NCBI RefSeq assembly: GCF_037622515.1
Contig: NZ_JBBJCN010000002.1
Span: 434,001 to 498,000, forward strand
Reading direction: 5' to 3'
Source: Paradesertivirga superstes
GTDB taxonomy: Bacteria > Bacteroidota > Bacteroidia > Sphingobacteriales > Sphingobacteriaceae
DNA length: 64,000 bases
The notes below the pieces were generated by a model, which was given only the letters and a program-made list of their open reading frames with translations, ran no database searches and was not told the DNA's origin. The position numbers and the translations under genes are program-made. Shown in pieces: positions 36,658-45,024 of this stretch (position 1 is the stretch's first letter; each line of letters opens with the position of its first letter).

Positions 36658-37836
36658 TTAAAAGTTTCTATATGATTGTGTTAATTCAAATACCCGGGTC
36701 AATATTTTTTTCTCCTGGTCATCAAATGTTCTGTCGCGTCTTTCAAAAACTTTCTCTGCAGTTTCAAAGGCTTTATTCAAAGCGTATAAATCAAAGCCCT
36801 GGGCTCCCCCCCATGCAAAGTCAGGGATAAAATTACGCGGATAACCTGCTCCAAAAACATTTGCACTTACACCAACTACAGTACCGGTATTAAACATGGT
36901 ATTAATTCCACACTTTGCATGATCTGCCATAATAAGTCCGCAAAACTGCATTCCTGTTTTACGGAATGATTTTTTATTATAGTCCCAAAGCTTTACTTCT
37001 GCGTAATTATTTTTAAGATTTGAATTATTACTATCGGCTCCAATATTGCACCACTCTCCTAAAGCAGCGTTGCCTAAAAATCCTTCATGACCTTTGGATG
37101 AGTAACCATGGATTACAGAGTTGTTTATTTCTCCGCCTACTTTACAATAAGGTCCTATTGTGGTTTTACCGTAAATTTTAGACCCCATTTTCACCTGGGA
37201 ATTTTCACATAAAGCAAAAGAACCGCGAATAAGGGAACCTTCCCAAACCTCAGAATTTTTGGCAAGATATACCGGACCTTCTTTAGTATTAAAAACAGAG
37301 CATTCGGCTACCGCACCTTCTTCGGCAAAAAACTTATCGCCTAAGATAGTATTGGTAGAGCTTAAGCTGGCAGATGTTCGTCCGGAAGTTAAAAGTTCAA
37401 AATCATTTCTAAGCTCAATATCATTTAGCTTAAATATATCTTCCGGAAAAACAACACGGATAAAATCCTCAGTAAACTCAGTTTGATGAAACTTCGATGG
37501 CTCCGAAAAACTTTCGCAATCGGCCTGTTTCAACTTGACGGCAATTGGAATTCCATTTTTTACCAGCAATTCTCCTTCAGCAAGTCTATCTATTGCCTCG
37601 AGCAAAGCCAAATTAGGACATATGGAACCATTTATAAAAATATTATCTGCTGAGGTGTGGTAAGGAAATTTTTCCTGCAAATAATCTACTGTAAGAAATG
37701 ACACCGGAGATTTGAGATATTTTTCCCATTTACCGGCGATTGTCAGGATACCTATCCTTAAATCAGCTACAGGCCTGGTAAAAGTTAACGGAAATAAACT
37801 ATTTCTGGCAGAATCATCAAAAAAAATGATACTCAT
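36658..37836 (-). CDS. GlmU-like nucleotidyltransferase/left-handed beta-helix protein
   Basis: This protein of about 392 residues looks like the Bacteroidota 'putative GlmU family' proteins. The N-terminus SIIFFDDSARNSLFPLTFTRP resembles a degenerate sugar-nucleotidyltransferase fold. From about residue 190 there are repeated hexapeptides of a left-handed beta-helix, such as GSKIYGKTTIGPYCKVGGE, with GNAALGEWCNIGADSNNS and MFNTGTVVGVSANVFG. It lacks the GlmU LAAGxGTRM pyrophosphorylase loop, so it is unlikely to have GlmU's full bifunctional activity. I chose ATG 37836; the longer frame starts with TTG. It heads a cluster with tpiA, prmA and mpl. Confidence 0.75.
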   Translation of the reverse strand: MSIIFFDDSARNSLFPLTFTRPVADLRIGILTIAGKWEKYLKSPVSFLTVDYLQEKFPYHTSADNIFINGSICPNLALLEAIDRLAEGELLVKNGIPIAVKLKQADCESFSEPSKFHQTEFTEDFIRVVFPEDIFKLNDIELRNDFELLTSGRTSASLSSTNTILGDKFFAEEGAVAECSVFNTKEGPVYLAKNSEVWEGSLIRGSFALCENSQVKMGSKIYGKTTIGPYCKVGGEINNSVIHGYSSKGHEGFLGNAALGEWCNIGADSNNSNLKNNYAEVKLWDYNKKSFRKTGMQFCGLIMADHAKCGINTMFNTGTVVGVSANVFGAGYPRNFIPDFAWGGAQGFDLYALNKAFETAEKVFERRDRTFDDQEKKILTRVFELTQSYRNF

Positions 37837-37852
37837 AGAGGGCAAAAATAAA

Positions 37853-37879
37853 AAAAGTCCCGGCGTATACCGGGACTTT
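37853..37879 (-). terminator. Terminator of rpmE2
   Basis: A stem AAAGTCCCGG / CCGGGACTTT (37853-37863 and 37870-37879) read on the minus strand is followed by a T-rich run, separating rpmE2 from the GlmU-like gene. Confidence 0.88.
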
Positions 37880-37899
37880 CAACTATTTTTAAATTTATT

Positions 37900-38148
37900 T
37901 TATTTTTTATTGTAACGTGAACGGAATTTGTCAATACGTCCTGCTGTATCAACAAGCTTCATTTTACCAGTATAAAACGGGTGAGAGGTGTGAGAGATCT
38001 CCAGTTTAATCAGTGGATACTCGTTACCATCTTCATATTTGATAGTTTCTTTAGATTCTATGCAAGATTTGGTCAGAAAAGAATAGTCGTTAGACATATC
38101 TTTAAAAACTACCAATCTATAATTTTTTGGATGCAAATCAGCCTTCAT
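37900..38148 (-). CDS. rpmE2: 50S ribosomal protein L31, type B
   Basis: The 82-residue protein is L31 of the zinc-free B type: it has no CxxC motifs. It begins MKADLHPKNYRLVVFKDMSN and contains ISHTSHPFYTGKMKLVDTAGRIDKFRSRY, the C-terminal L31 consensus. Absence of cysteines is the mark of the B type that replaces or coexists with Zn-binding L31 in Bacteroidota. A clear promoter precedes it and a terminator follows, so it is a single-gene unit. Confidence 0.95.
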   Translation of the reverse strand: MKADLHPKNYRLVVFKDMSNDYSFLTKSCIESKETIKYEDGNEYPLIKLEISHTSHPFYTGKMKLVDTAGRIDKFRSRYNKK

Positions 38149-38171
38149 GGTTCATTCCTTTTTAAGAGGCG

Positions 38172-38203
38172 CAAATATATGTACAAAAAGGTAAGTTTTC
38201 AAA
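38172..38203 (-). promoter_or_regulatory. Bacteroidota-type promoter of rpmE2
   Basis: On the minus strand TTTG (38200-38203) is followed after 20 bp by TATATTTG (38172-38179). This is a good match to TTTG-N17-23-TAnnTTTG. The predicted leader is about 19 nt. Confidence 0.72.
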
Positions 38204-38255
38204 TAGATTTTAAAAAAGATTTGAGAAAGGAGATCAGGCACAAGAGAATGAGCAG

Positions 38256-38654
38256 TTAAGCATCCTGACAAAGTTCAATTAAAACGCCATTCGCATCTTT
38301 TGGATGAACAAAACAAATTAATTTATTGTCTGCTCCAAGTTTAGGCGTATCCGATAACAATCGAAAACCTTCAGCTTTTAGGCGCTCCATTTCCCAATAA
38401 ATATCATCGACACTAAAAGCTATATGATGAAGACCCTCCCCTTTTTTTTCAATAAATTTCGCGATAGCACTATCGGGAGAAACAGCCTCCAGAAGCTCAA
38501 TTTTTTCATTTCCCACCTTAAAAAATTCAGTGATAACCGCTTCTGAATTAATAATTTCACGCTTATAACTCTTAATTCCTAAGAGCTTTTCATAAATAAC
38601 TGAGGATTGATCTATACTGTGGACTGCAATACCAATATGTTCTATCTTATTCAT
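38256..38654 (-). CDS. mce: Methylmalonyl-CoA epimerase
   Basis: This 132-residue VOC-fold enzyme interconverts (R)- and (S)-methylmalonyl-CoA in propionate/odd-chain fatty acid metabolism. The motifs are the metal-binding HIGIAVHSIDQS near residue 5, GLHHIAFSVDDI near 76, and GVLIELCQD at the C-terminus. Length and motif order are those of Mce. It lies divergent from iscS. Methylmalonyl-CoA mutase genes are not in the window, so the link with the fad operon is only metabolic: odd-chain beta-oxidation yields propionyl-CoA. Confidence 0.88.
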   Translation of the reverse strand: MNKIEHIGIAVHSIDQSSVIYEKLLGIKSYKREIINSEAVITEFFKVGNEKIELLEAVSPDSAIAKFIEKKGEGLHHIAFSVDDIYWEMERLKAEGFRLLSDTPKLGADNKLICFVHPKDANGVLIELCQDA

Positions 38655-38730
38655 GGTTGTTTCTGGTAAAAATGACTTTTTATCTATATTTAGACTCGTT
38701 TCAGGTAATAACAGGAGCTAAAAGTTTTAC

Positions 38731-38738
38731 TATCTTTG
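38731..38738 (+). promoter_or_regulatory. -7 element of the isc operon
   Basis: TATCTTTG matches TAnnTTTG. Transcription should begin near 38743, giving a 23-nt leader before the ATG at 38766; this excludes the upstream in-frame TTG at 38736. Confidence 0.6.
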
Positions 38739-38765
38739 TATTTAAATATAGTTATAGTTTTAGAT

Positions 38766-39977
38766 ATGAATCTCCCAATATATTTAGACAACAATGCCAC
38801 CACTCCAATGGACCCGAGGGTACTTGAAGCAATGATACCTTATTTCACGCAGAAATTTGGCAACGCAGCGAGTAGAAATCATCCTTTTGGATGGGCAGCC
38901 GAAGAAGGTGTTGATTATGCACGCGAACAAGTAGCAAAACTGATTGGCGCAAACGAAAAAGAAATTATCTTTACTTCTGGTGCCACTGAAGCAAATAACC
39001 TTGCATTAAAAGGTGTCTTTGAAATGTACAAAGACAAAGGAAACCATATAATTACCTGCACTACAGAGCACAAAGCAGTTCTTGACGCGTGTAAACATAT
39101 TGAAAAACTTGGAGCCAGTGTTACCTACCTTCAGGTTAAATCTGATGGTTTAATTGACTTGCAGGAGCTTGAAAATGCAATGACTGACAAAACCATCCTT
39201 GTGTCCATTATGTACGGAAACAATGAGATTGGAGTTATTCAACCCATCAAAGAAATATCGGCTATCGCTCATAAACACGGTGCTCTATTTTTCACTGATG
39301 CTACACAAGCTGTAGGAAAAATTCCGGTTGATGTTATTGCAGATGGTATCGATTTAATGTCGTTTTCAGCACATAAAATGTACGGACCGAAAGGTGTCGG
39401 TGCATTATATGTTAGAAGAAAGAATCCAAGAGTTAAGGTTACGGCGCAAATGGACGGAGGTGGCCATGAGCGTGGAATGCGTTCAGGAACACTAAATGTA
39501 CCCGGAATTGTCGGATTTGGTAAAGCATGTGAACTTTGCTATTTAGAAATGGCAGATGAAGCTAAACGTTTGTCGGCTTTGCGCGATAAACTTGAAAGCT
39601 CTTTAACTACGCTTGAAGAAAGTTACGTGAACGGGAACCGTCAATACAGACTGCCGCACGTTGCTAATATTTCTTTTAAATATGTGGAAGGAGAAGGTTT
39701 GATGATGGCAATGAAAGATATGGCTGTTTCATCAGGATCTGCCTGTACCTCAGCATCATTAGAGCCGTCTTACGTATTAAAAAGTTTAGGATTATCTGAT
39801 GATTTGGCACACTCTTCGATACGTTTTGGATTAGGAAGGTTTACCACTGAGGAAGAAGTAGATTTTGCTATCGAACAAACTAAAAAAGCGGTTAATCACC
39901 TTCGCGACCTTTCTCCTCTATGGGAAATGTTTAAAGAAGGAATTGATTTGGATAAAGTGGAGTGGGTAGAACACTAA
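38766..39977 (+). CDS. iscS: Cysteine desulfurase
   Basis: IscS removes sulfur from cysteine and delivers it to IscU for Fe-S cluster assembly. The 403-residue PLP enzyme has the N-terminal PIYLDNNATTPMDPRVLEAM, the PLP Lys in SFSAHKMYGPKGVG near residue 205, and the catalytic Cys in SSGSACTSASLEPS near residue 325. The ATG at 38766 fits this N-terminus; the upstream in-frame TTG would overlap the promoter. It is the first gene of iscS-iscU-iscA. No IscR, HscA/HscB or ferredoxin gene follows. Confidence 0.93.
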   Translation: MNLPIYLDNNATTPMDPRVLEAMIPYFTQKFGNAASRNHPFGWAAEEGVDYAREQVAKLIGANEKEIIFTSGATEANNLALKGVFEMYKDKGNHIITCTTEHKAVLDACKHIEKLGASVTYLQVKSDGLIDLQELENAMTDKTILVSIMYGNNEIGVIQPIKEISAIAHKHGALFFTDATQAVGKIPVDVIADGIDLMSFSAHKMYGPKGVGALYVRRKNPRVKVTAQMDGGGHERGMRSGTLNVPGIVGFGKACELCYLEMADEAKRLSALRDKLESSLTTLEESYVNGNRQYRLPHVANISFKYVEGEGLMMAMKDMAVSSGSACTSASLEPSYVLKSLGLSDDLAHSSIRFGLGRFTTEEEVDFAIEQTKKAVNHLRDLSPLWEMFKEGIDLDKVEWVEH

Positions 39978-40066
39978 ATAGATATGCAGATGATTTGATG
40001 TGCAGATATGCAAATTAATGATGCAAATAGAACTTAAAGTACAAATTTTACAAATAAAATAAGGCT

Positions 40067-40480
40067 ATGGCTTACTCAGATAAAGTTATCGATCATTACA
40101 CTAACCCAAGAAACGTTGGCACACTTGATAAAAGCAAAAACAACGTAGGAACAGGCTTAGTAGGAGCTCCTGAATGTGGAGACGTTATGCGCCTTCAAAT
40201 TGAAGTAGATGCAAATAATGTAATTACTGATGCAAAATTTAAAACCTTTGGTTGCGGTTCTGCAATTGCTTCATCTTCTTTAGCTACCGAGTGGTTAAAA
40301 GGAAAAAGCATTGATGATGCAATGGCCATAGATAATATGGACATCGTTGAAGAACTTGCATTACCACCGGTTAAAATACATTGTTCTGTTTTAGCGGAAG
40401 ATGCTATTAAAGCTGCTATCAACGATTACCGCGTAAAAAACGGTTTAGAGGCATTGGTAGTTGAAAAGTCACATCACTAA
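40067..40480 (+). CDS. iscU: Fe-S cluster scaffold protein
   Basis: IscU is the scaffold on which the [2Fe-2S] cluster is built. The 137-residue protein has all three conserved cysteines: in GAPECGDVM, KTFGCGSAIASSS and PPVKIHCSVLAEDAI, plus the invariant Asp of the first motif. The LPPVK motif recognised by HscA is present. It starts 89 bp after iscS and is transcribed with it. Confidence 0.95.
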   Translation: MAYSDKVIDHYTNPRNVGTLDKSKNNVGTGLVGAPECGDVMRLQIEVDANNVITDAKFKTFGCGSAIASSSLATEWLKGKSIDDAMAIDNMDIVEELALPPVKIHCSVLAEDAIKAAINDYRVKNGLEALVVEKSHH

Positions 40481-40494
40481 TTAGATGTGAAAGA

Positions 40495-40578
40495 ATAGAT
40501 ATGAGATGTTAGAACATGCATATCTATTATAATATGGTTAAATGATTAGAGTGTTGGATTCGATGATCTCAAATCCAA
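40495..40578. repeat. Two hairpins and a low-complexity tract between iscU and iscA
   Basis: ATAGATATG (40495-40503) pairs with CATATCTAT (40519-40527), and TTGGATT (40554-40560) pairs with AATCCAA (40572-40578). A run of CAAATCT/CTCAAATC repeats follows at 40572-40600. Such low-complexity direct repeats sit between the last two isc genes and may tune relative expression. Confidence 0.6.
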
Positions 40579-40606
40579 TATCTCAAATCTCAAATCTTTT
40601 AAACAA

Positions 40607-40933
40607 ATGGTTACAGTAACAGATAAAGCAAAAGAAAAAGTAGCAGAGCTGGTTGAAAATTCAGGTCTGGATAATACTTACTTTTTAAGAGTATCTGTGC
40701 AGGGAGGTGGTTGCTCTGGTTTATCCTATAAACTTGATTTTGACAATGAAGAAAAACCTGGCGATCAATTCTTTGAAGATAAGGGTGTGCGAATGGCTTT
40801 GGACATGAAGTCATTTTTATACCTGGCTGGCACAGAACTGGATTTTTCGGATGGTTTAAATGGCAAAGGCTTTAATTTTCATAATCCTAATGCAAGCCGC
40901 ACCTGTGGCTGCGGAGAAAGTTTTTCTGTTTAA
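40607..40933 (+). CDS. iscA: A-type Fe-S carrier protein
   Basis: This 108-residue HesB/IscA/ErpA-family protein carries Fe-S clusters or iron to apoproteins. The three cluster-binding cysteines are in GGCSGLSY near residue 37 and the CGCGESF C-terminal motif near 103, the exact family pattern. Name IscA is used for its operon position; ErpA-type function cannot be excluded. It begins 126 bp after iscU and ends just before a strong terminator. Confidence 0.9.
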   Translation: MVTVTDKAKEKVAELVENSGLDNTYFLRVSVQGGGCSGLSYKLDFDNEEKPGDQFFEDKGVRMALDMKSFLYLAGTELDFSDGLNGKGFNFHNPNASRTCGCGESFSV

Positions 40934-40952
40934 CCTTCTATAAAATATCATT

Positions 40953-40976
40953 AAAAAGGGGCTATCGCCCCTTTTT
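40953..40976 (+). terminator. Terminator of the isc operon
   Basis: A 10-bp stem AAAAAGGGGC / GCCCCTTTTT (40953-40962 and 40967-40976) with loop TATC, ending in T5, closes the isc operon. Confidence 0.9.
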
Positions 40977-41002
40977 GTGTTTAGGTATATTCTGTATACT
41001 TG
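40975..41002 (+). promoter_or_regulatory. Possible promoter of the second acyl-CoA synthetase
   Basis: TTG at 40975-40977 is followed after 17 bp by TATACTTG (40995-41002), one mismatch from TAnnTTTG. It would start transcription about 13 nt before the ATG at 41020, and overlaps the isc terminator. Confidence 0.45.
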
Positions 41003-41019
41003 TTGGTATTAAATCAACA

Positions 41020-42927
41020 ATGAATTCAAAGCCCAATACTATCCCTAAATTATTAAGAAATGTAGTTTCTACAATTCAATCAGAAGAATCAACTTTTCTT
41101 GTTCATAAGAAGGGTGAAGTATGGGAAGAAATCAGTTACAGAAAAACCCTTGAGAATGCTGATGCGATTTCGTCATACTTCTTAGAAATAGGAATTCAAA
41201 AGGGCGACAGGATAGGTTTTATTCTCGAAAATTCTCCCGAATACATTTTTTATGATCAGGGATTACAGCAGATTGGCGCTATAAATGTATCGATATACCC
41301 CACCCTCTCGGAAAGTGAAATCGAATATATTCTTAATGATGCCGGTGTAAAAACACTACTGGTGGGTAATCCATTCTTACTGAGGAAAATATTAAAGATT
41401 GCGAATGAATGTCCTGAATTAATTCGCATAATTCCAATTTTTGATGACTACGAAAAGTACATTCAAGGCATAAACCTTAATGCAGGCATTATTTCATTTA
41501 ATGCGGTGTTAGAAGAAGGTAAAAAGTGTTATGAAGCACATAAGAAAGCGATTGATTTTGCTCGTGGGTGTATACTTCCTTCAGATATATCATCCCTGAT
41601 TTATACTTCCGGAACAACAGGGGTCCCCAAGGGTGTGATGCTGAGTCATCATAACTTTGTGGAAAATGTAAATTCCTCTCTATTACAAATTCCTGTTATC
41701 GACAAAGATGATGTTTTCTTGTCGTTTCTGCCTCTTTCACATGTTTTTGAACGTACCGCAACTTATCACGTCTGCATCACAGCGGGATGTAAAATAGCAT
41801 TTTCACAAAGTCTGGAACTTCTTGCTAAAAACATGACTGAAATAAAACCCACAGTTATGAGCTGTGTACCCCGACTACTTGAGCGCATACACGACAGGGC
41901 TATAAAAGCGGGCACTCAGCCAGGAGGTACTAAGGCTAAAATATTTTTATGGGCATTATCGATCGGGAAAAAATACCGGGAAAGTAAAGAAGCCGGAAAA
42001 TCTCCGGGATGGATTTTAACAGCTCAGCATAAACTTGCCGGCAAGCTGGTATTTAATAAAATTAAGGAAAAAACAGGCGGACGACTGAAATTTTTCCTTT
42101 CAGGAGGAGCTGCGCTTCCGCAAAATGTAGGTGAGTTTTTTGGCAACCTTGGAATTAAAGTACTTGAAGGCTATGGACTAACCGAAACATCGCCTGTTTT
42201 AGCCGTAACCGAGTATCACAGGCAAGTTTTTGGCACCGTTGGACGCATAATTCCCGGCATTGAAATCGGTATACAAGAGGTAGAAACAAAAAGAATGCTC
42301 ACCGTTCAAACGAACAATACCTTTAATGAAGATTTTGAATGTGAAGAGGGCGAAATTTTAGCCAGAGGACATTGTGTAATGAAGGGTTATTGGAATAAGC
42401 CTTATGAGACAGAGCAGGTAATTGATTCTAAGGGCTGGTTTCACACAGGCGATATCGGGCGTTTTTTTAAAGGGAACTTAAAAATAACCGACCGCATAAA
42501 GAATATGCTTGTAAACGCATATGGTAAAAACATCTATCCTACCCCTGTAGAAAACACCTACTTAAAAAGTCCAAAAATTGAACAAATATTTTTAATAGGT
42601 GATAAGCGGGAATTTATAACGGCCATAATAGTGCCTCCAAAAGACAGCCTGGTGGAAGAATTTGGCAAGGGGGATGAATTTTTCAAAGAAGAGGAAATAT
42701 TTATTGAGGATAAAGAGCTTAAAGATTGGCTATCTCACGATATCCGTAAACTTTCAAATGAGCTTGCAAAATTTGAAAGAATTAAAAATTTCATCATTAA
42801 ACGCCATCCGTTCAGTATTGAAGAGGGAGAATTAACTCCATCTATGAAAGCTAAAAGGAAGGTAATAGAAAAAAAATATGCCATGGAAATTGATCAGATG
42901 TATATAGACGAGATGGATCAGAACTAA
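41020..42927 (+). CDS. Long-chain acyl-CoA synthetase, second copy
   Basis: This 635-residue AMP-forming ligase is homologous to the product at 4877-6688. Motifs are LIYTSGTTGVPKGVMLSHHN near residue 200, EGYGLTETSPVLAVTEYHRQ near 385, GWFHTGDIGRFF near 475 and DRIKNMLVNAYGKNIYP. The extra length over the first copy is spread over insertions. ATG at 41020 is preferred because the longer frame starts with TTG inside the isc terminator. It is transcribed alone, not with the fad genes, so it may serve phospholipid or other acylation rather than beta-oxidation (inference). Confidence 0.9.
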   Translation: MNSKPNTIPKLLRNVVSTIQSEESTFLVHKKGEVWEEISYRKTLENADAISSYFLEIGIQKGDRIGFILENSPEYIFYDQGLQQIGAINVSIYPTLSESEIEYILNDAGVKTLLVGNPFLLRKILKIANECPELIRIIPIFDDYEKYIQGINLNAGIISFNAVLEEGKKCYEAHKKAIDFARGCILPSDISSLIYTSGTTGVPKGVMLSHHNFVENVNSSLLQIPVIDKDDVFLSFLPLSHVFERTATYHVCITAGCKIAFSQSLELLAKNMTEIKPTVMSCVPRLLERIHDRAIKAGTQPGGTKAKIFLWALSIGKKYRESKEAGKSPGWILTAQHKLAGKLVFNKIKEKTGGRLKFFLSGGAALPQNVGEFFGNLGIKVLEGYGLTETSPVLAVTEYHRQVFGTVGRIIPGIEIGIQEVETKRMLTVQTNNTFNEDFECEEGEILARGHCVMKGYWNKPYETEQVIDSKGWFHTGDIGRFFKGNLKITDRIKNMLVNAYGKNIYPTPVENTYLKSPKIEQIFLIGDKREFITAIIVPPKDSLVEEFGKGDEFFKEEEIFIEDKELKDWLSHDIRKLSNELAKFERIKNFIIKRHPFSIEEGELTPSMKAKRKVIEKKYAMEIDQMYIDEMDQN

Positions 42928-42978
42928 GGTTTGAAAAATGCGTTTTTTTATTTTAAGATCAATAGCCCCTAATTCATC

Positions 42979-44889
42979 TTAAAAATTCCACCTCACAAAC
43001 GCTTCCATTGCTTCATACTCAGCCATTCCCAATTTATCGTATTCTCGGGCAGTTTGACTTGTCCGTTCCTCCGCCCTGACCCAAAACTCCCGTTGATCCT
43101 CACCTGGAAAGACCGGCCTGTCTTTTTGAGACTGGTGCTTAAATATAGCATTTCGCTTTTTCAGCACCTGTTTGGGTGATAGAGGTACGGCCATTTGAAT
43201 TTCATGTATCTCGAACTCCTGCCATGCACCGCGATATAGCCATAACCAACAATCTTTAACCCATTCTTCAGATTCTTTCAGGCGTTTTAATGCTTCAAGT
43301 ACGATGTCGAAACAAAGTTTATGAGTACCATGAGGGTCGGCAAAATCGCCTGCCGCATAAACCTGGTGAGGCTTTATTTTTTGCAATAAAGCGATCGTAA
43401 TTTGTATATCGTCCTCATTGTAACGAGGTTTCGGATTTTCATAGAAAGGCAATGCCATGAAATGAATGTTTTCGTCTCTTAAACCCGAAAAACGAGCCCC
43501 TGCTATAGCTTCACCTTTTCTGATTAATCCTTTTACTGTTTGAAGCTCCTTGATATCAGGCTGATTTGGCTGCTTAGATTCAATAAACTCCCTCATCATG
43601 ATATAGCTTTCTTCAAGGCCATTAGAATCAAAGTCGATTGATTTCGAAAAGTCGCGTACAAACTCTACATAGCGCAGGGCATCATCATCCCAAACGGCGG
43701 TATTTCCAGAAGTTTGGTATGCCACATGCACATCATGCCCCTGATCAACGAGCCGCATAAAAGTACCTCCCATCGAAATAACATCGTCATCAGGATGAGG
43801 AGAGAAAATCAAGCATCTTTTTACACCGGGATTAGCACGTTCCGGACGCTGACTATCGTCTGCATCGGGCTTCCCTCCCGGCCAGCCGGTTATGGTATGT
43901 TGAATTAGGTTGAAAATCCGAATATTTATGTCGTAAACCGGGCCATTTTCAGTGGCTAACTGGGCCATTCCGTTGGAGTTATAATCTTCTTCAATTAGTT
44001 TAAGAATTGGTTTATTGACTTCATGTGATAACCAGATAACAGCCTTCTTTATCAGTGGTTCATCCCAAATGCAATCTTTAACTAACCATGGAGTGTTAAA
44101 TCTGGTCAGCTCTGATGCGGCATCAGAGTCTAAAACAAATTCAACTTTATCCGACTGTTGCAAATACGTAGCCGGCACTTCTGATGATATCTCTCCTTCA
44201 ACAGCTTTCTTTATAATCGATGCTTTTTTCCGATTCCAGGCCATAAGGATAATTTCCCTGGCTTTAAAAATTGTTCCAATCCCCATTGTAATGGCTTTGG
44301 TGGGAACATTCTCCTTACTTCCAAAATCACGGGAGGCATCTGTCCGGGTTAAATCAGCCAGAGTGACTAAGCGGGTACCCGAATTTGGAGCCGATCCGGG
44401 TTCGTTAAAACCAATATGGCCAGTCCGGCCGATACCAAGTATTTGCAGATCCAAACCTCCATGTTCACTTATGCTGCGTTCATAGTCCAAACAATACTGG
44501 TGGATTTGCTCCAGAGGTAAGCTCCCGTCAGGTATATGAATGTTAGATCTTACTATGTCAATATGATCAAACAGATGTTCATTCATGAAACGTACATAAC
44601 TTTGCTCTGCGCCCGGTTTCATCGGATAATACTCATCGAGATTAAAAGTGATCACATTTTTAAAACTCAGCCCTTCTTCCTTATGCAAGCGGATCAGCTC
44701 TTCATAAACACCGATTGGAGTTAGCCCAGTAGCCAGTCCCAGAACAGTTTTCTCTCCTTTATTCTGTTTTTCACGAATAAGTTTTGCTATGCGTCGGGCA
44801 ACTTCTTTTGAAGCCAGGTTTTCATCAGGGAAGACAGCCACCGGTAACTTTTCAAAGCGGGTTTCTTCAAGCAGGTTTAAGCGGGCCAT
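42979..44889 (-). CDS. nagB: Glucosamine-6-phosphate deaminase / PIG-L deacetylase fusion
   Basis: The 636-residue protein joins two enzymes. Residues 1-270 are NagB: VLGLATGLTPIGVYEEL near 50, NLDEYYPM near 82, and ILGIGRTGHIGFNEPGS near 150, giving conversion of glucosamine-6-phosphate to fructose-6-phosphate and ammonia. After a linker, from about residue 355 a PIG-L/LmbE deacetylase domain follows: FSPHPDDDVISMGGTFMR with the Zn-binding H-P-D-D-D, and DPHGTHKLCFD with the later His. The PIG-L part could remove an acetyl group from an N-acetylglucosamine derivative and feed the NagB half (inference). No nagA is adjacent. The start MARLNLLEET fits this family. Confidence 0.88.
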   Translation of the reverse strand: MARLNLLEETRFEKLPVAVFPDENLASKEVARRIAKLIREKQNKGEKTVLGLATGLTPIGVYEELIRLHKEEGLSFKNVITFNLDEYYPMKPGAEQSYVRFMNEHLFDHIDIVRSNIHIPDGSLPLEQIHQYCLDYERSISEHGGLDLQILGIGRTGHIGFNEPGSAPNSGTRLVTLADLTRTDASRDFGSKENVPTKAITMGIGTIFKAREIILMAWNRKKASIIKKAVEGEISSEVPATYLQQSDKVEFVLDSDAASELTRFNTPWLVKDCIWDEPLIKKAVIWLSHEVNKPILKLIEEDYNSNGMAQLATENGPVYDINIRIFNLIQHTITGWPGGKPDADDSQRPERANPGVKRCLIFSPHPDDDVISMGGTFMRLVDQGHDVHVAYQTSGNTAVWDDDALRYVEFVRDFSKSIDFDSNGLEESYIMMREFIESKQPNQPDIKELQTVKGLIRKGEAIAGARFSGLRDENIHFMALPFYENPKPRYNEDDIQITIALLQKIKPHQVYAAGDFADPHGTHKLCFDIVLEALKRLKESEEWVKDCWLWLYRGAWQEFEIHEIQMAVPLSPKQVLKKRNAIFKHQSQKDRPVFPGEDQREFWVRAEERTSQTAREYDKLGMAEYEAMEAFVRWNF

Positions 44890-44950
44890 AAGTAAGTTTT
44901 GAAATTAAATATAGGGATTTATGAAGGATTTACTAAAAATTAGAGGGTAT

Positions 44951-44976
44951 AAAAAAAGGTTTGCCTGTGCAAACCT
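44951..44976 (-). terminator. Terminator of the polysaccharide deacetylase gene
   Basis: A stem AGGTTTGC / GCAAACCT (44957-44964 and 44969-44976, loop CTGT), read on the minus strand, is followed by seven T. It lies downstream of the deacetylase lipoprotein gene. Confidence 0.87.
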
Positions 44977-45024
44977 CAAATAATATAACCAATAAACAAA
45001 GTTTATCAGCAACGGCAAATTTTA

